A stretch of DNA of 64,000 nucleotides from Vibrio sp. SCSIO 43136 (GCF_023716565.1 NZ_CP071848.1:2294001-2358000), one strand, 5' to 3'; shown: positions 17,588 to 27,288, counted from the stretch's first letter. The notes: generated by a model not told the origin, from the letters alone. Made by a program: numbers and translations.

Positions 17588-18376
17588 TTACAGCTGCTGA
17601 TTAACGAAGCTCATCATCTTATCGACAGATGAGATCACTTTAGAGTTCATTTCATAAACGCGCTGAGCTTCAATCATATTCACCAGCTCTTCCGTCACGT
17701 TAACGTTCGAAGTTTCTAGCATCGACTGGCGGATGGAACCAAGGCCATCTAAGCCCGGAACCCCTTCTTGAGGGTCACCACTTGCCCCAGTCGGCATGTA
17801 AAGGTTCTGCCCAATCGGCTCAAGACCGCCTGGGTTAACGAAATCAACGGTTGTGATCTGACCGACCACTTGGTTCTCTTGCTGACCACGAATACGCACG
17901 GACACTTCACCGTCATTGCCAACCGTAATAGAGATCGCATCTTCTGGGATAACGATTTCTGGCTGCACTCGATAGCCTGCACCCGAAGTCACAATCGCCC
18001 CTTCAGAATCGAGCGTGAACTGACCATTTCGGCTGTAGCCGATGTTTCCATCAGGCATCAACACTTGGAAGAAACCATCACCTTCGATCATCATATCTAA
18101 ACTGTTACTCGTGGTTTGTGCATTACCATTTGTATGCACTTTTTGAGTCGCAACCACTTTAGAACCTGCACCAAGCATCAAGCCTGATGGCAATTCGGTA
18201 TTTTGCGATGACTGACCACCTGGCTGGTTAATGTTTTGATAGAACAAGTCTTCAAACACCGCACGGCTCTTTTTGTAGCCCACAGTCGAGGCGTTCGCCA
18301 GGTTATTTGAAATGGTTGAGATATTCGTCTGCTGCGCATCTAAACCAGTTTTACTTACCCATAATGCCGGATGCAT
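17588..18376 (-). CDS. flgG: Flagellar distal rod protein
   Basis: A 262-residue axial protein. The N-terminus [24 protein letters not shown] and the C-terminus [20 protein letters not shown] are the rod/hook signatures. The length matches FlgG exactly. It lies 21 bases downstream of flgF. Confidence 0.96.
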   Translation of the reverse strand: MHPALWVSKTGLDAQQTNISTISNNLANASTVGYKKSRAVFEDLFYQNINQPGGQSSQNTELPSGLMLGAGSKVVATQKVHTNGNAQTTSNSLDMMIEGDGFFQVLMPDGNIGYSRNGQFTLDSEGAIVTSGAGYRVQPEIVIPEDAISITVGNDGEVSVRIRGQQENQVVGQITTVDFVNPGGLEPIGQNLYMPTGASGDPQEGVPGLDGLGSIRQSMLETSNVNVTEELVNMIEAQRVYEMNSKVISSVDKMMSFVNQQL

Positions 18377-18397
18377 AGTTTAGTCCTCTAAATTTGG

Positions 18398-19147
18398 TTA
18401 AGCGGAACGCAGCAGTGAGTCGGACGCCTTGTCCATATCTTCTGCTGTACTCATTAATTTCACTTGCATTTCGAACTGACGTTGCAGATCGATCATGCTG
18501 GTCATCTCACCAACGGCGTTGACGTTACTGCCTTCCACAGCACCTGTCATGATTTTGATTGCCGCATCGGCTTCATAAGCCAAGTTAGGATCTTTGGCAC
18601 GAAACAGGCCATTGGTGTCTTTGTATAAAGCACGATTATCGGTGCTAGTTAGCTTGATACGGTCAATCACTTCCAATGCATCCGCAGGAGCACCTTGCGG
18701 GATCACGGAGATCGTGCCATCACGCCCAACTTCAATTTTGCTAAGTGGGATCGGCAAGGTAATCGGCGCACCCGTTTCGCCAAGCACTAAATGACCCGAG
18801 CTGTTGGTTAGAAGCCCAGTCTGGTCAATGTGCAAATTACCGTTACGGGTAAGGCCTTCCTTACCGGTTTTATCCATCACTGAAATCCAACCTTGGCCTT
18901 CAATCGTGACATCGAGGTCACGGCCAGTGGTAATCACACTGCCTTGGGCAAAGCTTTGCCCCGGTCTTTCAGTCATGCTGAAAACACGTGTTGGCAAACC
19001 TTCACCATAAGCTTGCATAGAACGAGCTTGTGCGAGGTCGGCTCTAAAGCCTGTGGTGCTTACGTTAGCTAGGTTGTTTGCCCTAAGTTGCATCGCTTGC
19101 ATATTTTGCTTAGCGCCGCTCATGGCAAGAAACAGTGAACGATCCAT
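18398..19147 (-). CDS. flgF: Flagellar proximal rod protein FlgF
   Basis: A 249-residue axial protein with N-terminal MDRSLFLAMSGAKQNMQAMQ, LRANNLANVSTTGFRADLAQ and a C-terminus ending in LMSTAEDMDKASDSLLRSA. It is the first gene of the flgFGHIJ unit, with its own sigma-54 promoter and a separate 154-base gap from flgE. Confidence 0.95.
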   Translation of the reverse strand: MDRSLFLAMSGAKQNMQAMQLRANNLANVSTTGFRADLAQARSMQAYGEGLPTRVFSMTERPGQSFAQGSVITTGRDLDVTIEGQGWISVMDKTGKEGLTRNGNLHIDQTGLLTNSSGHLVLGETGAPITLPIPLSKIEVGRDGTISVIPQGAPADALEVIDRIKLTSTDNRALYKDTNGLFRAKDPNLAYEADAAIKIMTGAVEGSNVNAVGEMTSMIDLQRQFEMQVKLMSTAEDMDKASDSLLRSA

Positions 19148-19182
19148 AATGTGCTCCTAAAATCGTGTACAAACAGATAAAA

Positions 19183-19197
19183 GCAAGGAGCGTGCCA
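19183..19197 (-). promoter_or_regulatory. Sigma-54 promoter of flgFGHIJ
   Basis: On the minus strand TGGCAC-N5-TTGC, perfect consensus, 36 bases before the flgF ATG. Confidence 0.9.
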
Positions 19198-19301
19198 ATA
19201 AAAACAATTGACGTTATGATATTGAAATATAAGGAAAAGAAGATATGAATGGAAAATACATTGCCGCCCAAAGTAAGAGGCGGCAATGCCAGATGATTAG
19301 A

Positions 19302-20612
19302 TTATCGGATTTGCAGGATGTTTTGTTGCAAGCCGTTGTGAACTTCAAGAGAACGAGAGTTCGCTTGGAAGTTACGCTGAGCTGAAATCAAGTCAACAAG
19401 CTCTTGAGTCATATCGATGTTCGACTGCTCAAGGGTACCGCTGGTGATAGAACCGTAAGAGCCTTTGTTAGACTCACCCCAAGTTTTCTTACCAGAAAGC
19501 TGAGTTGCATCCCACTGAGTACCACCCTTTTTATCTAGACCTTGCTCATTGGCAACGCGCACCAATGCCACACGGCCAAGACTTACCGCTTCACCATTTG
19601 AGTAGGTGCCCATGACTGTGCCGTACTCGTCAAAGTCAACTTTAGTCAAGAAGCCTGTGGTTGCACCATCTTCATTGAATCGTACCAATTCAAATGGAGC
19701 GGCAAACTGGGTTGCGCCTTGCTGATTCATCAACAGTTGCTGACCAGCATCGGCACCGTTCAGGTCCAGAGGAAACGGGTTGTCAGGACCAGCCAGAGAT
19801 ACCGTTTGCACGTCGTTGCCATTGTTAATGCTATCAAGCGTACCATCGTTATTAAAACGAATCGTATGGCCTACGTGACCAGTTGGCGTCGTTACATCAC
19901 CACCTTGGATACTTAGCGGTTTTTCGCCGCCACTATCTGTCATGGTGTAGTAAGTGTGCCAAGTGTTTGGCTGAGTGGCATCTTTCATGTAGTAGGTAGT
20001 CATTTTGTAAGACTGGCCCATCGAGTCATACACTGTCGACGACGTCGAGCGGTTGTATGTTGTTGGGTCAGTAATATCAAACTGAAGTGGATCTTTCAGC
20101 TCACCATCCGCTGGAAGGTTCACGGCCATCTCTACATTTTCAGTCGGCTTTGGTCGGCCATATTCTGCCGGAACATTTAGCGGTTCAGGCTCATAAGACG
20201 CTACTTCACCATTTTCCGGGTTCACACGATAACCCAGTAGGTACTCTTCGTTAGAAGTCACCATGTAGTTATCTTTGTTTAGGTGGAAAGCACCATTGCG
20301 AGTCATTTCGTTTTGTTGCGGTTGCAAACGGTCTTTCGCTACCGCAAAAAATCCGGTACCTGAAATACGTAGATCCATCGGGTTGTTAGTATAAATACTT
20401 GAACCTTCATGGAATTGCTGAGCAACTTTACTTGCCTGAGCACCGCCACCTACCGCTGTTTTCGCATTAGTAAACAGTGAGTTAGAATATACATCACCGA
20501 ATTCTGCACGCGATTCTTTAAAGCCGAAAGTGTTGGCGTTCGCAATGTTGTTACTGGTTGTGTTTAGATCTAATTGAGCAGACGCTAGTCCACTAAGTGC
20601 AATATATGACAT
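19302..20612 (-). CDS. flgE: Flagellar hook protein
   Basis: A 436-residue hook subunit. The N-terminus SYIALSGLASAQLDLNTTSN with NIANANTFGFKESRAEF is typical. The middle carries the hook variable domains, and the C-terminus LEQSNIDMTQELVDLISAQR is conserved. It follows flgD by 31 bases in the flgBCDE unit. Confidence 0.96.
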   Translation of the reverse strand: MSYIALSGLASAQLDLNTTSNNIANANTFGFKESRAEFGDVYSNSLFTNAKTAVGGGAQASKVAQQFHEGSSIYTNNPMDLRISGTGFFAVAKDRLQPQQNEMTRNGAFHLNKDNYMVTSNEEYLLGYRVNPENGEVASYEPEPLNVPAEYGRPKPTENVEMAVNLPADGELKDPLQFDITDPTTYNRSTSSTVYDSMGQSYKMTTYYMKDATQPNTWHTYYTMTDSGGEKPLSIQGGDVTTPTGHVGHTIRFNNDGTLDSINNGNDVQTVSLAGPDNPFPLDLNGADAGQQLLMNQQGATQFAAPFELVRFNEDGATTGFLTKVDFDEYGTVMGTYSNGEAVSLGRVALVRVANEQGLDKKGGTQWDATQLSGKKTWGESNKGSYGSITSGTLEQSNIDMTQELVDLISAQRNFQANSRSLEVHNGLQQNILQIR

Positions 20613-20643
20613 CCCAAAATTCTCCTATCTAGCCGGCGTTGCC

Positions 20644-21354
20644 TTACGCCTTACCAACTTCAAGTACTTCAGCTAGTCGAACTGGCGATTCAAAGCCAGC
20701 CAGATTGAGCAGTACATTACCATCACCATTACCAAGAAGTACGCTGTTCACGTTCGCATAAGTCGACGTCTCGAACTCACGTTGCTCCCCGTCTAGTAAA
20801 CCATTCGCTTTTACAGAATATTTACCAGCTGGCAATGCGTTACCGTTTTCATCTAATCCGTCCCACGTCACCTTGGAGTCGCCAGCAGGTTTAGCACCCA
20901 CATCTAATGTGCGAACCAACTGACCCTGTTCATTCGTGATACGGACGAACAGGTTATCCAGTGCTTGTGGTAGTTTGACCATCGCGGACATACCACCATC
21001 AGCAGGTTTTGTGCCTGCAGCACCAGGAACAAGAACATCGCGACCTACTAGCGAAGATGCTTGCAGGGCTTGGTTCGAAGTCATGGATGAGTTAAGACTT
21101 TCGAACTGATTGTTCATTTTTCCGATGCCATCGACGGTCGCAAATGAAGCCATTTGCGCAATCATCTGGTCATTGCTGACCGGCTTAAATGGGTCCTGCT
21201 GAGCAAGCTGTTTAGTCAGTAGCGACAGGAAATCTTCCTGTTTAAGGTCATTTTGACCCGTTACTTTCTCTTCAGGCTTGTTCTTCTCTTGCAGGGCTTT
21301 AAGCTGATCAACATAGGACAAGCCGCTCTGACCAAGGTTGTCTATTCCGGCCAT
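20644..21354 (-). CDS. flgD: Flagellar hook capping/assembly scaffold
   Basis: A 236-residue hook cap protein. The conserved N-terminal block LKQEDFLSLLTKQLAQQDPF followed by KPVSNDQMIAQMASFATVDG is clear. The C-terminal FlgD Ig/tudor-like part has KVTWDGLDENGNALPAGKYS. It lies between flgC and flgE. Confidence 0.96.
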   Translation of the reverse strand: MAGIDNLGQSGLSYVDQLKALQEKNKPEEKVTGQNDLKQEDFLSLLTKQLAQQDPFKPVSNDQMIAQMASFATVDGIGKMNNQFESLNSSMTSNQALQASSLVGRDVLVPGAAGTKPADGGMSAMVKLPQALDNLFVRITNEQGQLVRTLDVGAKPAGDSKVTWDGLDENGNALPAGKYSVKANGLLDGEQREFETSTYANVNSVLLGNGDGNVLLNLAGFESPVRLAEVLEVGKA

Positions 21355-21372
21355 GACGTTAACCTCCTATCC

Positions 21373-21789
21373 TTATTGACCCATCTGCAGCGTACGCAGC
21401 AGCATTTGTTTACTTGCGTCTGCTAATTGCACGTTCGTTTGGTACGAGCGAGAAGCAGAAATCATGTTTGCCATTTCTTCCATCACATTAACGTTAGACT
21501 TGAAGATATAACCTTCGTCGTTAGCCAATGGATGTTCAGGGTTATACTCAGACTCAAGCGGTTTATTGCTTTCAATCACACCCATCACTTTTACAGGAAC
21601 ATTGTGGTCACGGTTGTACTTGGCTTTACTCAACTCAGCACCAAACACGGCATGACGCGCCTTGTATGTTTCGTCTGCTGAGCTTGCGATGCTGTTTGCA
21701 TTAGCCAAGTTACTAGAGGTGGTATTTAGACGGACAGATTCTGCCGTCATTGCAGATCCCGTCACGTTGAATACATTAAACAAGCTCAT
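21373..21789 (-). CDS. flgC: Flagellar proximal rod protein FlgC
   Basis: A 138-residue rod subunit with MSLFNVFNVTGSAMTAESVR at the N-terminus and NVMEEMANMISASRSYQTNV at the C-terminus. It starts five bases after flgB, indicating tight coupling. Confidence 0.96.
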   Translation of the reverse strand: MSLFNVFNVTGSAMTAESVRLNTTSSNLANANSIASSADETYKARHAVFGAELSKAKYNRDHNVPVKVMGVIESNKPLESEYNPEHPLANDEGYIFKSNVNVMEEMANMISASRSYQTNVQLADASKQMLLRTLQMGQ

Positions 21790-21794
21790 CTAAA

Positions 21795-22190
21795 TTACTC
21801 CCCTTTTAGTGCTTTGGTCATGTTCTTAAACTTACTGCCTAAGAAATCTAATGACGCCTGATGACGAATTTGGTTTTGCATGAACAAACTACGTTCCAAA
21901 TCGACATCGACCGTGTTCCCATCTCCGGTATCCGGCTGTGTTGGGATGCGATACAGAGTATCGCCGGCAATATTAGTAGTGGCATTAATGTGCCGACCAT
22001 CGGTGCGAGTAAGACCAAAGCTTGCCCCCGACTTTGCCGCTTGCAGCGCCTTGTCGAAGTCCATGCCTTTCGCCTTAAAGCCAGGTGTGTTTGCTTGCGC
22101 AATGTTGGTCGAGATGACCTCTGCATTGCGTTCACGCAGGCCAACTGTGTGTTGGTGTACTCCCAGAGCTTTATCGAACGAGATCGCCAT
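21795..22190 (-). CDS. flgB: Flagellar proximal rod protein FlgB
   Basis: A 131-residue rod subunit, first gene of flgBCDE. The conserved VISTNIAQANTPGFKAKGMD motif and the C-terminal NQIRHQASLDFLGSKFKNMT are present. A perfect sigma-54 promoter lies 45 bases upstream. Confidence 0.96.
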   Translation of the reverse strand: MAISFDKALGVHQHTVGLRERNAEVISTNIAQANTPGFKAKGMDFDKALQAAKSGASFGLTRTDGRHINATTNIAGDTLYRIPTQPDTGDGNTVDVDLERSLFMQNQIRHQASLDFLGSKFKNMTKALKGE

Positions 22191-22234
22191 CGCTTGCCTC
22201 TACCAATAAAAATGACTTAACTGATGATAACTAT

Positions 22235-22249
22235 GCAATCTACGTGCCA
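22235..22249 (-). promoter_or_regulatory. Sigma-54 promoter of flgBCDE
   Basis: On the minus strand TGGCAC-N5-TTGC, perfect consensus, 45 bases before the flgB ATG. Confidence 0.9.
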
Positions 22250-22393
22250 ACAATTACATTGCCGCCTAGAAAGCCAAGATATCCGCACAAGGTAATTAGC
22301 AAAAACCAAGCCAACTCATAAAAACACGGGATGTCAGTGGTGGTTTACGAGTGAATTGGGAGTCACTAATAGGGTTAGTATAGTTTCGATACA

Positions 22394-22418
22394 GCAAAGC
22401 CGGCAAGAAGCCGGCTTT
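22394..22418 (-). terminator. Hairpin after cheR
   Basis: CAAAGCCGGC and GCCGGCTTTG form a perfect 10-pair stem with an AAGAA loop, about 20 bases after the cheR stop. No long T run follows on the minus strand. Confidence 0.65.
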
Positions 22419-22439
22419 GAGAGAGTGTTGAGCAGATTG

Positions 22440-23267
22440 CTATTTTAGCTTGTAGATGATACCTGGGTTACAGCGAACCATCTCAAAACGATCTGTTAGG
22501 CCCGTAAGAGACTCTGAGGCACCTAGTAACAAATAGCCACCAGGATTAAGTGAATTAGCCATCTGATTAAGCACTTTCGATTTCATCTCAGGGGCAAAGT
22601 AGATAAGCACGTTTCGACAGAAAATAATGTCGAACTTACCAAGCAAAGCGTAGGAGTCCATCAAGTTTTGTGGTCGGAAGTTGACCATGCGCTTAACGTT
22701 GTCTTTTACCTTCATTTTGTTATCGCCTGCATCTTCAAAGAAGGTGCGACGACGCTCTGGGGATAACCCGCGTCCAAGTGCTAGATTGTCGTAAACACCA
22801 GCACGACACATATCCAGCATACTTGAGGAAATGTCTGTTGCCGTGATAGAAACATTAGGCAGCATACCTGGCTTGCGGCTCTGCGTTTCCAAAATGGTCA
22901 TAGCAATTGAGTAAGGCTCTTGGCCCGAAGAACTTGCTGCCGACCAGATTTTAATTGGGCGTTTGTTTGCCGCAACCTCAGGCAAAAGTTTGTCTGACAA
23001 CACCGAGAACGGATAATTATCACGGAACCACAGTGTTTCGTTAGTAGTCATGGCATCTACAGCGGCAACACGCAGTTCCCGGTTTCTTCCGGTTACTACA
23101 TCCCTAAGAAGGTCTGATAAAGAGCCAAGCTTAAACTTGCTGACTAAAGGGCTAAGTCGGCTTCTTACCAAATATTGCTTGCTATCACCAAGGACAATCC
23201 CACACTGAGACTCCAAAAAGCGGCTGAAATCGCGATATTCTTGATCGCTTATAGTTATTGCTGTCAT
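22440..23267 (-). CDS. cheR: Chemotaxis protein methyltransferase
   Basis: A 275-residue cytoplasmic enzyme that methylates chemoreceptor glutamates with S-adenosylmethionine. The SAM site is seen at IKIWSAASSSGQEPYSIAMT, with TATDISSSMLDMCRAGVY and FDIIFCRNVLIYFAPEMK further on. It lies 12 bases downstream of cheV, forming the cheVR pair that Vibrio keeps inside the flagellar block. Confidence 0.95.
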   Translation of the reverse strand: MTAITISDQEYRDFSRFLESQCGIVLGDSKQYLVRSRLSPLVSKFKLGSLSDLLRDVVTGRNRELRVAAVDAMTTNETLWFRDNYPFSVLSDKLLPEVAANKRPIKIWSAASSSGQEPYSIAMTILETQSRKPGMLPNVSITATDISSSMLDMCRAGVYDNLALGRGLSPERRRTFFEDAGDNKMKVKDNVKRMVNFRPQNLMDSYALLGKFDIIFCRNVLIYFAPEMKSKVLNQMANSLNPGGYLLLGASESLTGLTDRFEMVRCNPGIIYKLK

Positions 23268-23279
23268 TCAGATCTCTAG

Positions 23280-24203
23280 TTAATTATTGACTGCGGCTTT
23301 CACTGCATTGCCCAGTTCATCTGGATTGAATTTTGCGATAAATTCATTGGCACCCACACGCTCGACCATCGCCTGGTTGAATACACCACTTAATGAGGTG
23401 TGTAGGATGACGTGTAAATCTTTTAGATCCGCATTACGGCGAATTTCTGCCGTTAATGTGTAACCATCCATTTCTGGCATTTCGATATCAGAAATAACCA
23501 AAGACACTTGATCTTTAATCGGGCCGTTGGCCGCAAGCTCCACTAGCTTCTCGTAAGCTTCTTTACCATCTTTTACTAAGATAGATTCAAAGCCAATCGC
23601 TTCAACAGCGCGTTGTACCTGCTTACGTGCAACCGTTGAGTCATCAGCGATCAAAATTGGATGGATCACCTGCTCTTGCTGAATTTCAGCAATTTCTTCT
23701 TTCAAATCATCGCTCATGGTTTCATCCACAGGCGAGATTTCGGCAAGGATTTTCTCAACGTCCAGAATTTCAACCAGTTCGTTGTCAATGTTGGTTACTG
23801 CTGTCAGGTAGTTGGCTTTACCTGCACCTTCTGGCGGTGGAAGAATAGACTCCCAATGCATGTTGATGATACGTTCTACAGATGTGACCAAAAAGCCTTG
23901 AATGGTTCGGTTAAACTCCGAAATCACCACGAAGCACTTGTCAATGTCTGTGGTCGGACGGCCACCAACGGCTAAACTTAAGTCAATCACTGAAACCGTT
24001 TGACCACGGATGTGCGCCACACCTTTTACCAAAGGGTTAAGATTTGGCATGGAAGTTAATTTAGGGCATTGGAGAACTTCTTTCACTTTAAAAACGTTAA
24101 TACCATAACGTTGGCGTCCCATCAGACGAAAAGTCAGAAGCTCCAATCGGTTTTGACCGACGAGTTGTGTGCGTTGATTCACAGAATCAAGAATGCCCGT
24201 CAT
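23280..24203 (-). CDS. cheV: Chemotaxis coupling protein CheV (CheW-receiver fusion)
   Basis: A 307-residue protein. The N-terminal CheW-like domain (about residues 15-160) shows RYGINVFKVKEVLQCPKLTS and GVAHIRGQTVSVIDLSLAVG. The C-terminal receiver (about residues 185-300) has the phosphorylated aspartate in LVISDIEMPEMDGYTL. It links receptors to CheA and adapts by phosphorylation. I start at 24203 because GGAG is eight bases before that ATG; a GTG six bases earlier is too close to the ribosome site. Confidence 0.95.
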   Translation of the reverse strand: MTGILDSVNQRTQLVGQNRLELLTFRLMGRQRYGINVFKVKEVLQCPKLTSMPNLNPLVKGVAHIRGQTVSVIDLSLAVGGRPTTDIDKCFVVISEFNRTIQGFLVTSVERIINMHWESILPPPEGAGKANYLTAVTNIDNELVEILDVEKILAEISPVDETMSDDLKEEIAEIQQEQVIHPILIADDSTVARKQVQRAVEAIGFESILVKDGKEAYEKLVELAANGPIKDQVSLVISDIEMPEMDGYTLTAEIRRNADLKDLHVILHTSLSGVFNQAMVERVGANEFIAKFNPDELGNAVKAAVNN

Positions 24204-24302
24204 AAGCACGTCTCCATCTAAAGCATTTTAGTAAACTATTAACACAACACTGATTTTATCAGGCATAAATACAAAGTAGCGTATTATAAGGCATTTATCA
24301 GT

Positions 24303-25022
24303 ATGCAATCTATCTCTAAGTGTAGAGCTTTCTACGATAAGTTTGGAAAAACTATCGGCTTTTGTTTGATTTTCTTTAGCGCTTTCGCTCACTCTGCGAC
24401 TGAGTCGCAAATAGATGCGATAAAACAAGCGGCTGAGCAACATGTACTCGAAAACTATCCGCTCGGTCCAAATGACAAAATGACCGCTACGGCTGCCGCC
24501 ATCGATCGCCGAGTCAAAGCCAGCGACTGTGATGAGCCGCTCGAAACATCATCTTCAGCGCATTCTGGCTCTTCAAGTAACATCACTGTTCTTGTCACTT
24601 GTCCTCAAGATGACTGGCGAGTATACGTACCAGTGCGTGTATCATTGCTTAGACCGTTGGTTACGGCCATCACACCTTTGGCTCGCGGCAACATCATCGG
24701 TTCAAATGATATTAGTATATCATTTGTTGAGCAGCGTGCTTATCGCCGCTTTGGCTTCCAACAACTAGATCAAGTGATTGGAGCCAAGCTAAAGCGCAAC
24801 GTTCGAAACGGTGATGTCATTGAACAGAACGATATCTGCGTCGTTTGTCGAAATGAAATCGTGATCATTAAAGCCGTTAAAGGTGAAATGTCGATAACTA
24901 CGAAAGGAACTGCCCTATCTGATGGTGCTACCGGGGATCACGTTAAAGTCAAAAATAACAAATCAAATCGAATAATTGATGCTATAGTAACAGGAATGGC
25001 AGAGGTTACTGTGCACTTTTAG
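24303..25022 (+). CDS. flgA: Flagellar P-ring chaperone
   Basis: A 239-residue periplasmic chaperone for FlgI. A signal peptide of about 30 residues (IGFCLIFFSAFAHSA) is followed by a variable part. The SAF-type C-terminal domain has PLVTAITPLARGNIIGSNDI and GDVIEQNDICVV, ending in GMAEVTVHF. It is divergent from cheV with a 99-base gap. The start is the first ATG of the frame; no strong ribosome site is seen. Confidence 0.93.
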   Translation: MQSISKCRAFYDKFGKTIGFCLIFFSAFAHSATESQIDAIKQAAEQHVLENYPLGPNDKMTATAAAIDRRVKASDCDEPLETSSSAHSGSSSNITVLVTCPQDDWRVYVPVRVSLLRPLVTAITPLARGNIIGSNDISISFVEQRAYRRFGFQQLDQVIGAKLKRNVRNGDVIEQNDICVVCRNEIVIIKAVKGEMSITTKGTALSDGATGDHVKVKNNKSNRIIDAIVTGMAEVTVHF

Positions 25023-25074
25023 TGTGATAAGTCACCGATAGCAAAACAAATTCAATTATTTTTTAAAATAATCG

Positions 25075-25101
25075 TAAAGTTTTCGGCAGCTACGTCGATA
25101 T
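25075..25101 (+). promoter_or_regulatory. Sigma-28 (FliA) promoter of flgM
   Basis: TAAAGTTT (25075-25082), an 11-base spacer, then GTCGATAT (25094-25101), close to the consensus TAAAGTTT-N11-GCCGATAA. It lies 45 bases before the flgM ATG, so flgMN can be expressed late independent of flgA. Confidence 0.85.
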
Positions 25102-25145
25102 CATTTGTACAGGTTCTCAATCTTTTTGCGAATAAGGCACTAACT

Positions 25146-25457
25146 ATGGCAGGCATTGATCAACTCAGATCCGGGCAAACCGTCACGACAAACCGTGCGA
25201 ATGCTCGTACAGAAAGCAGTACGCAATCGCGTTCTGAATCTGTCGCCGAACCAAAAGGCGGCAAAGACGCAGTCTCGCTTAGCCAAGAGGGGAAAGCGAT
25301 TGGTCAACTTCATCAGAACATGGTCAGTGAGCCGAGCTTCGACTCTGCAAAAGTTGCAGCGATTAAAGAAGCTATAGCAAATGGGTCCTACACAGTAGAC
25401 CCAGAGAAACTGGCCGAAAGTATGATGAAGCATGAAGAAGACCTAGCTGGACTGTAA
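25146..25457 (+). CDS. flgM: Anti-sigma-28 factor
   Basis: A 103-residue small protein that binds FliA until secreted through the finished hook. The C-terminal FliA-binding helices are visible: DSAKVAAIKEAIANGSYTVD followed by PEKLAESMMKHEEDLAGL. The N-terminal half is polar and likely disordered. It sits behind a sigma-28 promoter, giving FliA-controlled feedback, and is 36 bases before flgN. Confidence 0.95.
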   Translation: MAGIDQLRSGQTVTTNRANARTESSTQSRSESVAEPKGGKDAVSLSQEGKAIGQLHQNMVSEPSFDSAKVAAIKEAIANGSYTVDPEKLAESMMKHEEDLAGL

Positions 25458-25493
25458 TATAGCGGTCCAGCTATTTTCATTGAATCGATTCAT

Positions 25494-25919
25494 ATGGCAT
25501 CACTCGAAAGTTTATTAGACTATCAACTCCAAAACGCTCAATCGCTTTCTGATTTACTTGAAAAAGAAAAAGTTGCGATAGCGAAGCGTGTCGCTAAAGA
25601 TATTGAAGTTCTCGCCAAACAGAAACTCGAGTTTATCCTCCAACTACAACAAACTGATCAGCGCATTGCCGAACATGCGGAAGTTGAGCGCCTCAAGCTA
25701 GAAACCCAACTGAGCAAACAAGTAAAGACCATCCAATCTGTTGTTCATGACTGCCAGCAGCTTAATGAAGTGAATGGCGAAGCGTTGCAGCGTGCCCAAT
25801 TGAGCTTTAACAAGCTACACAACATGATGCAGCAAAGTCGAGGTAAGATTGGCATGACCTACACGGCTGAAGGCCAAACTAATACTTTCTCCACTTTGGG
25901 TACGAACATCAAAGCTTAA
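25494..25919 (+). CDS. flgN: Flagellar export chaperone for FlgK and FlgL
   Basis: A 141-residue helical cytoplasmic protein rich in Gln, Leu and Glu, with heptad-like stretches such as LLEKEKVAIAKRVAKDIEVL. Family identity rests on size, composition and the fixed position directly after flgM. It is followed by a strong terminator. Confidence 0.88.
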   Translation: MASLESLLDYQLQNAQSLSDLLEKEKVAIAKRVAKDIEVLAKQKLEFILQLQQTDQRIAEHAEVERLKLETQLSKQVKTIQSVVHDCQQLNEVNGEALQRAQLSFNKLHNMMQQSRGKIGMTYTAEGQTNTFSTLGTNIKA

Positions 25920-25954
25920 AGTGGTGTTAGGATTATCTAGCCAACGAATATATA

Positions 25955-25985
25955 AAGAGCGGCAACCATGGTTGCCGCTCTTTTC
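25955..25985 (+). terminator. Terminator between flgN and flgP
   Basis: AAGAGCGGCAACC and GGTTGCCGCTCTT form a perfect stem (the core ACCATGGT is self-complementary), with T on the plus strand and A before it. It may serve both directions, because flgP ends at 26025. Confidence 0.9.
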
Positions 25986-26024
25986 GTTGGAGATGAAGGT
26001 GTTTGCCGTTAGTGCAATTAACTA

Positions 26025-26450
26025 TTAGAACAGGGTAGCTTGTTTCTTCACTGGCACCTGCTGAACATCACCGTAGTTCTTGAGCTCATCCATTTTTTGG
26101 ATATCAAGACGCAGTTCAGTTACGTAGCTATCACCAACAGCGTATGTACGCACAACCTGCGCACCACGGATAACACCGTCAACGGCACCGCTTGTCCACT
26201 CAGTTCCCAAACGTGAATCTTCAAGATCAGAACGGGCACTCACACGTAAGCCGTATACCTGTTCCGCAAGCTCTCGATAAGCATCTATCTTAGAAGCACG
26301 CATCGCCTTAACTTGCTTTTCCTGGTCATTTCGACCTTTCTGTTCACTGATGCTGGCATAACCAACAGCAGTCATAAACATTTCTTCACCGCCCAATGGC
26401 TGGCAACCCGCCATCACCATTGCAACCAGTAACATTAATACTTTTTTCAT
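26025..26450 (-). CDS. flgP: Outer-membrane lipoprotein FlgP of the flagellar H ring
   Basis: A 141-residue lipoprotein. The signal peptide MKKVLMLLVAMVMAGC ends in a lipobox. The conserved core AMRASKIDAYRELAEQVYGL is the FlgP/LPP20-type motif. I prefer the ATG at 26450 because AGGTGAG is well spaced for it; a GTG nine bases earlier is the alternative. With FlgO and FlgT it builds the Vibrio H ring at the outer membrane around the sodium-driven motor. It is 12-21 bases after flgO. Confidence 0.93.
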   Translation of the reverse strand: MKKVLMLLVAMVMAGCQPLGGEEMFMTAVGYASISEQKGRNDQEKQVKAMRASKIDAYRELAEQVYGLRVSARSDLEDSRLGTEWTSGAVDGVIRGAQVVRTYAVGDSYVTELRLDIQKMDELKNYGDVQQVPVKKQATLF

Positions 26451-26471
26451 TTCTCTCACCTAACTCTCTGG

Positions 26472-27107
26472 TTACGGACGCAGAATAATAGAATCTGGGC
26501 TGGTCATTGTGTGATCGGTACGGATCAGCACACCATCTTGGGTTCTAACACTGTTAAGCGTATCTAAGTCACGACCAATTCTATCCTCTGGTAGGAAGCC
26601 TTGCGCCGTTGCTACCACAACTCGACTTTTCATACCAACAACACGAGCGTTAATAAGCACACCGCCCTCCTGACGTAACATAGTGCCCGTCAACACATAT
26701 TTCACGTCTTGTTCCTGCGCTAACTCCTTCCAATCACGACTGAACGCAAAGTCACCCGATTGCGTCACTCGAATTGAGCCAGTGGTTTTAAAATCGACCA
26801 CTTTAAAACCGCGGCGCTGAAACTGATGAATAAAACCTTCTGAGACTGAATTACCCAGCCAGTTGGTGGTATCCATATTTTGCAGGTCGACAAATGAGGT
26901 CACTGCAATAGGTGTTCTTGCCGACACGCTGGTGTTCGACATGATCAGCTCTTCCGCTAAACTTTCTACAAAGAAATCCATCGTATGACGTGGCGTATCC
27001 ATTAGCATAAATCGACTGCCAGAATACGTATCTTTACCATTGTAGATTGGCGAAAAAGCGCACGATGCCAAAAACATCGTTGACACTAAAACAAGCCATT
27101 TCTTCAT
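26472..27107 (-). CDS. flgO: Outer-membrane lipoprotein FlgO of the flagellar H ring
   Basis: A 211-residue lipoprotein with a signal peptide ending in FLASC. The FlgO domain shows VESLAEELIMSNTSVSARTP, IAVTSFVDLQNMDTTNWLGN and LAQEQDVKYVLTGTMLRQEG. I choose the ATG at 27107 since GGAG overlaps the upstream in-frame ATG at 27116. It is transcribed with flgP and is divergent from flgT. Confidence 0.93.
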   Translation of the reverse strand: MKKWLVLVSTMFLASCAFSPIYNGKDTYSGSRFMLMDTPRHTMDFFVESLAEELIMSNTSVSARTPIAVTSFVDLQNMDTTNWLGNSVSEGFIHQFQRRGFKVVDFKTTGSIRVTQSGDFAFSRDWKELAQEQDVKYVLTGTMLRQEGGVLINARVVGMKSRVVVATAQGFLPEDRIGRDLDTLNSVRTQDGVLIRTDHTMTSPDSIILRP

Positions 27108-27186
27108 TCTCTTCATCTCCGATATACTGTCTCACCACCTAGGTGGCAAGTAACAGAAGTCTGGTGTCATCATTCCGTCATTAGGT

Positions 27187-27201
27187 TGGAACAATACTTG
27201 C
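27187..27201 (+). promoter_or_regulatory. Sigma-54 promoter of flgT
   Basis: TGGAAC-N5-TTGC on the plus strand, one base off the consensus with both invariant GG and GC kept, 87 bases before flgT. Confidence 0.78.
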
Positions 27202-27288
27202 TTTTCTTCACTTGCAACTGAGAAAACCAACACCAAAAATCACTACTCAAACATTAAGCAAAAAGCATACCCAACTGAGATTTCGATA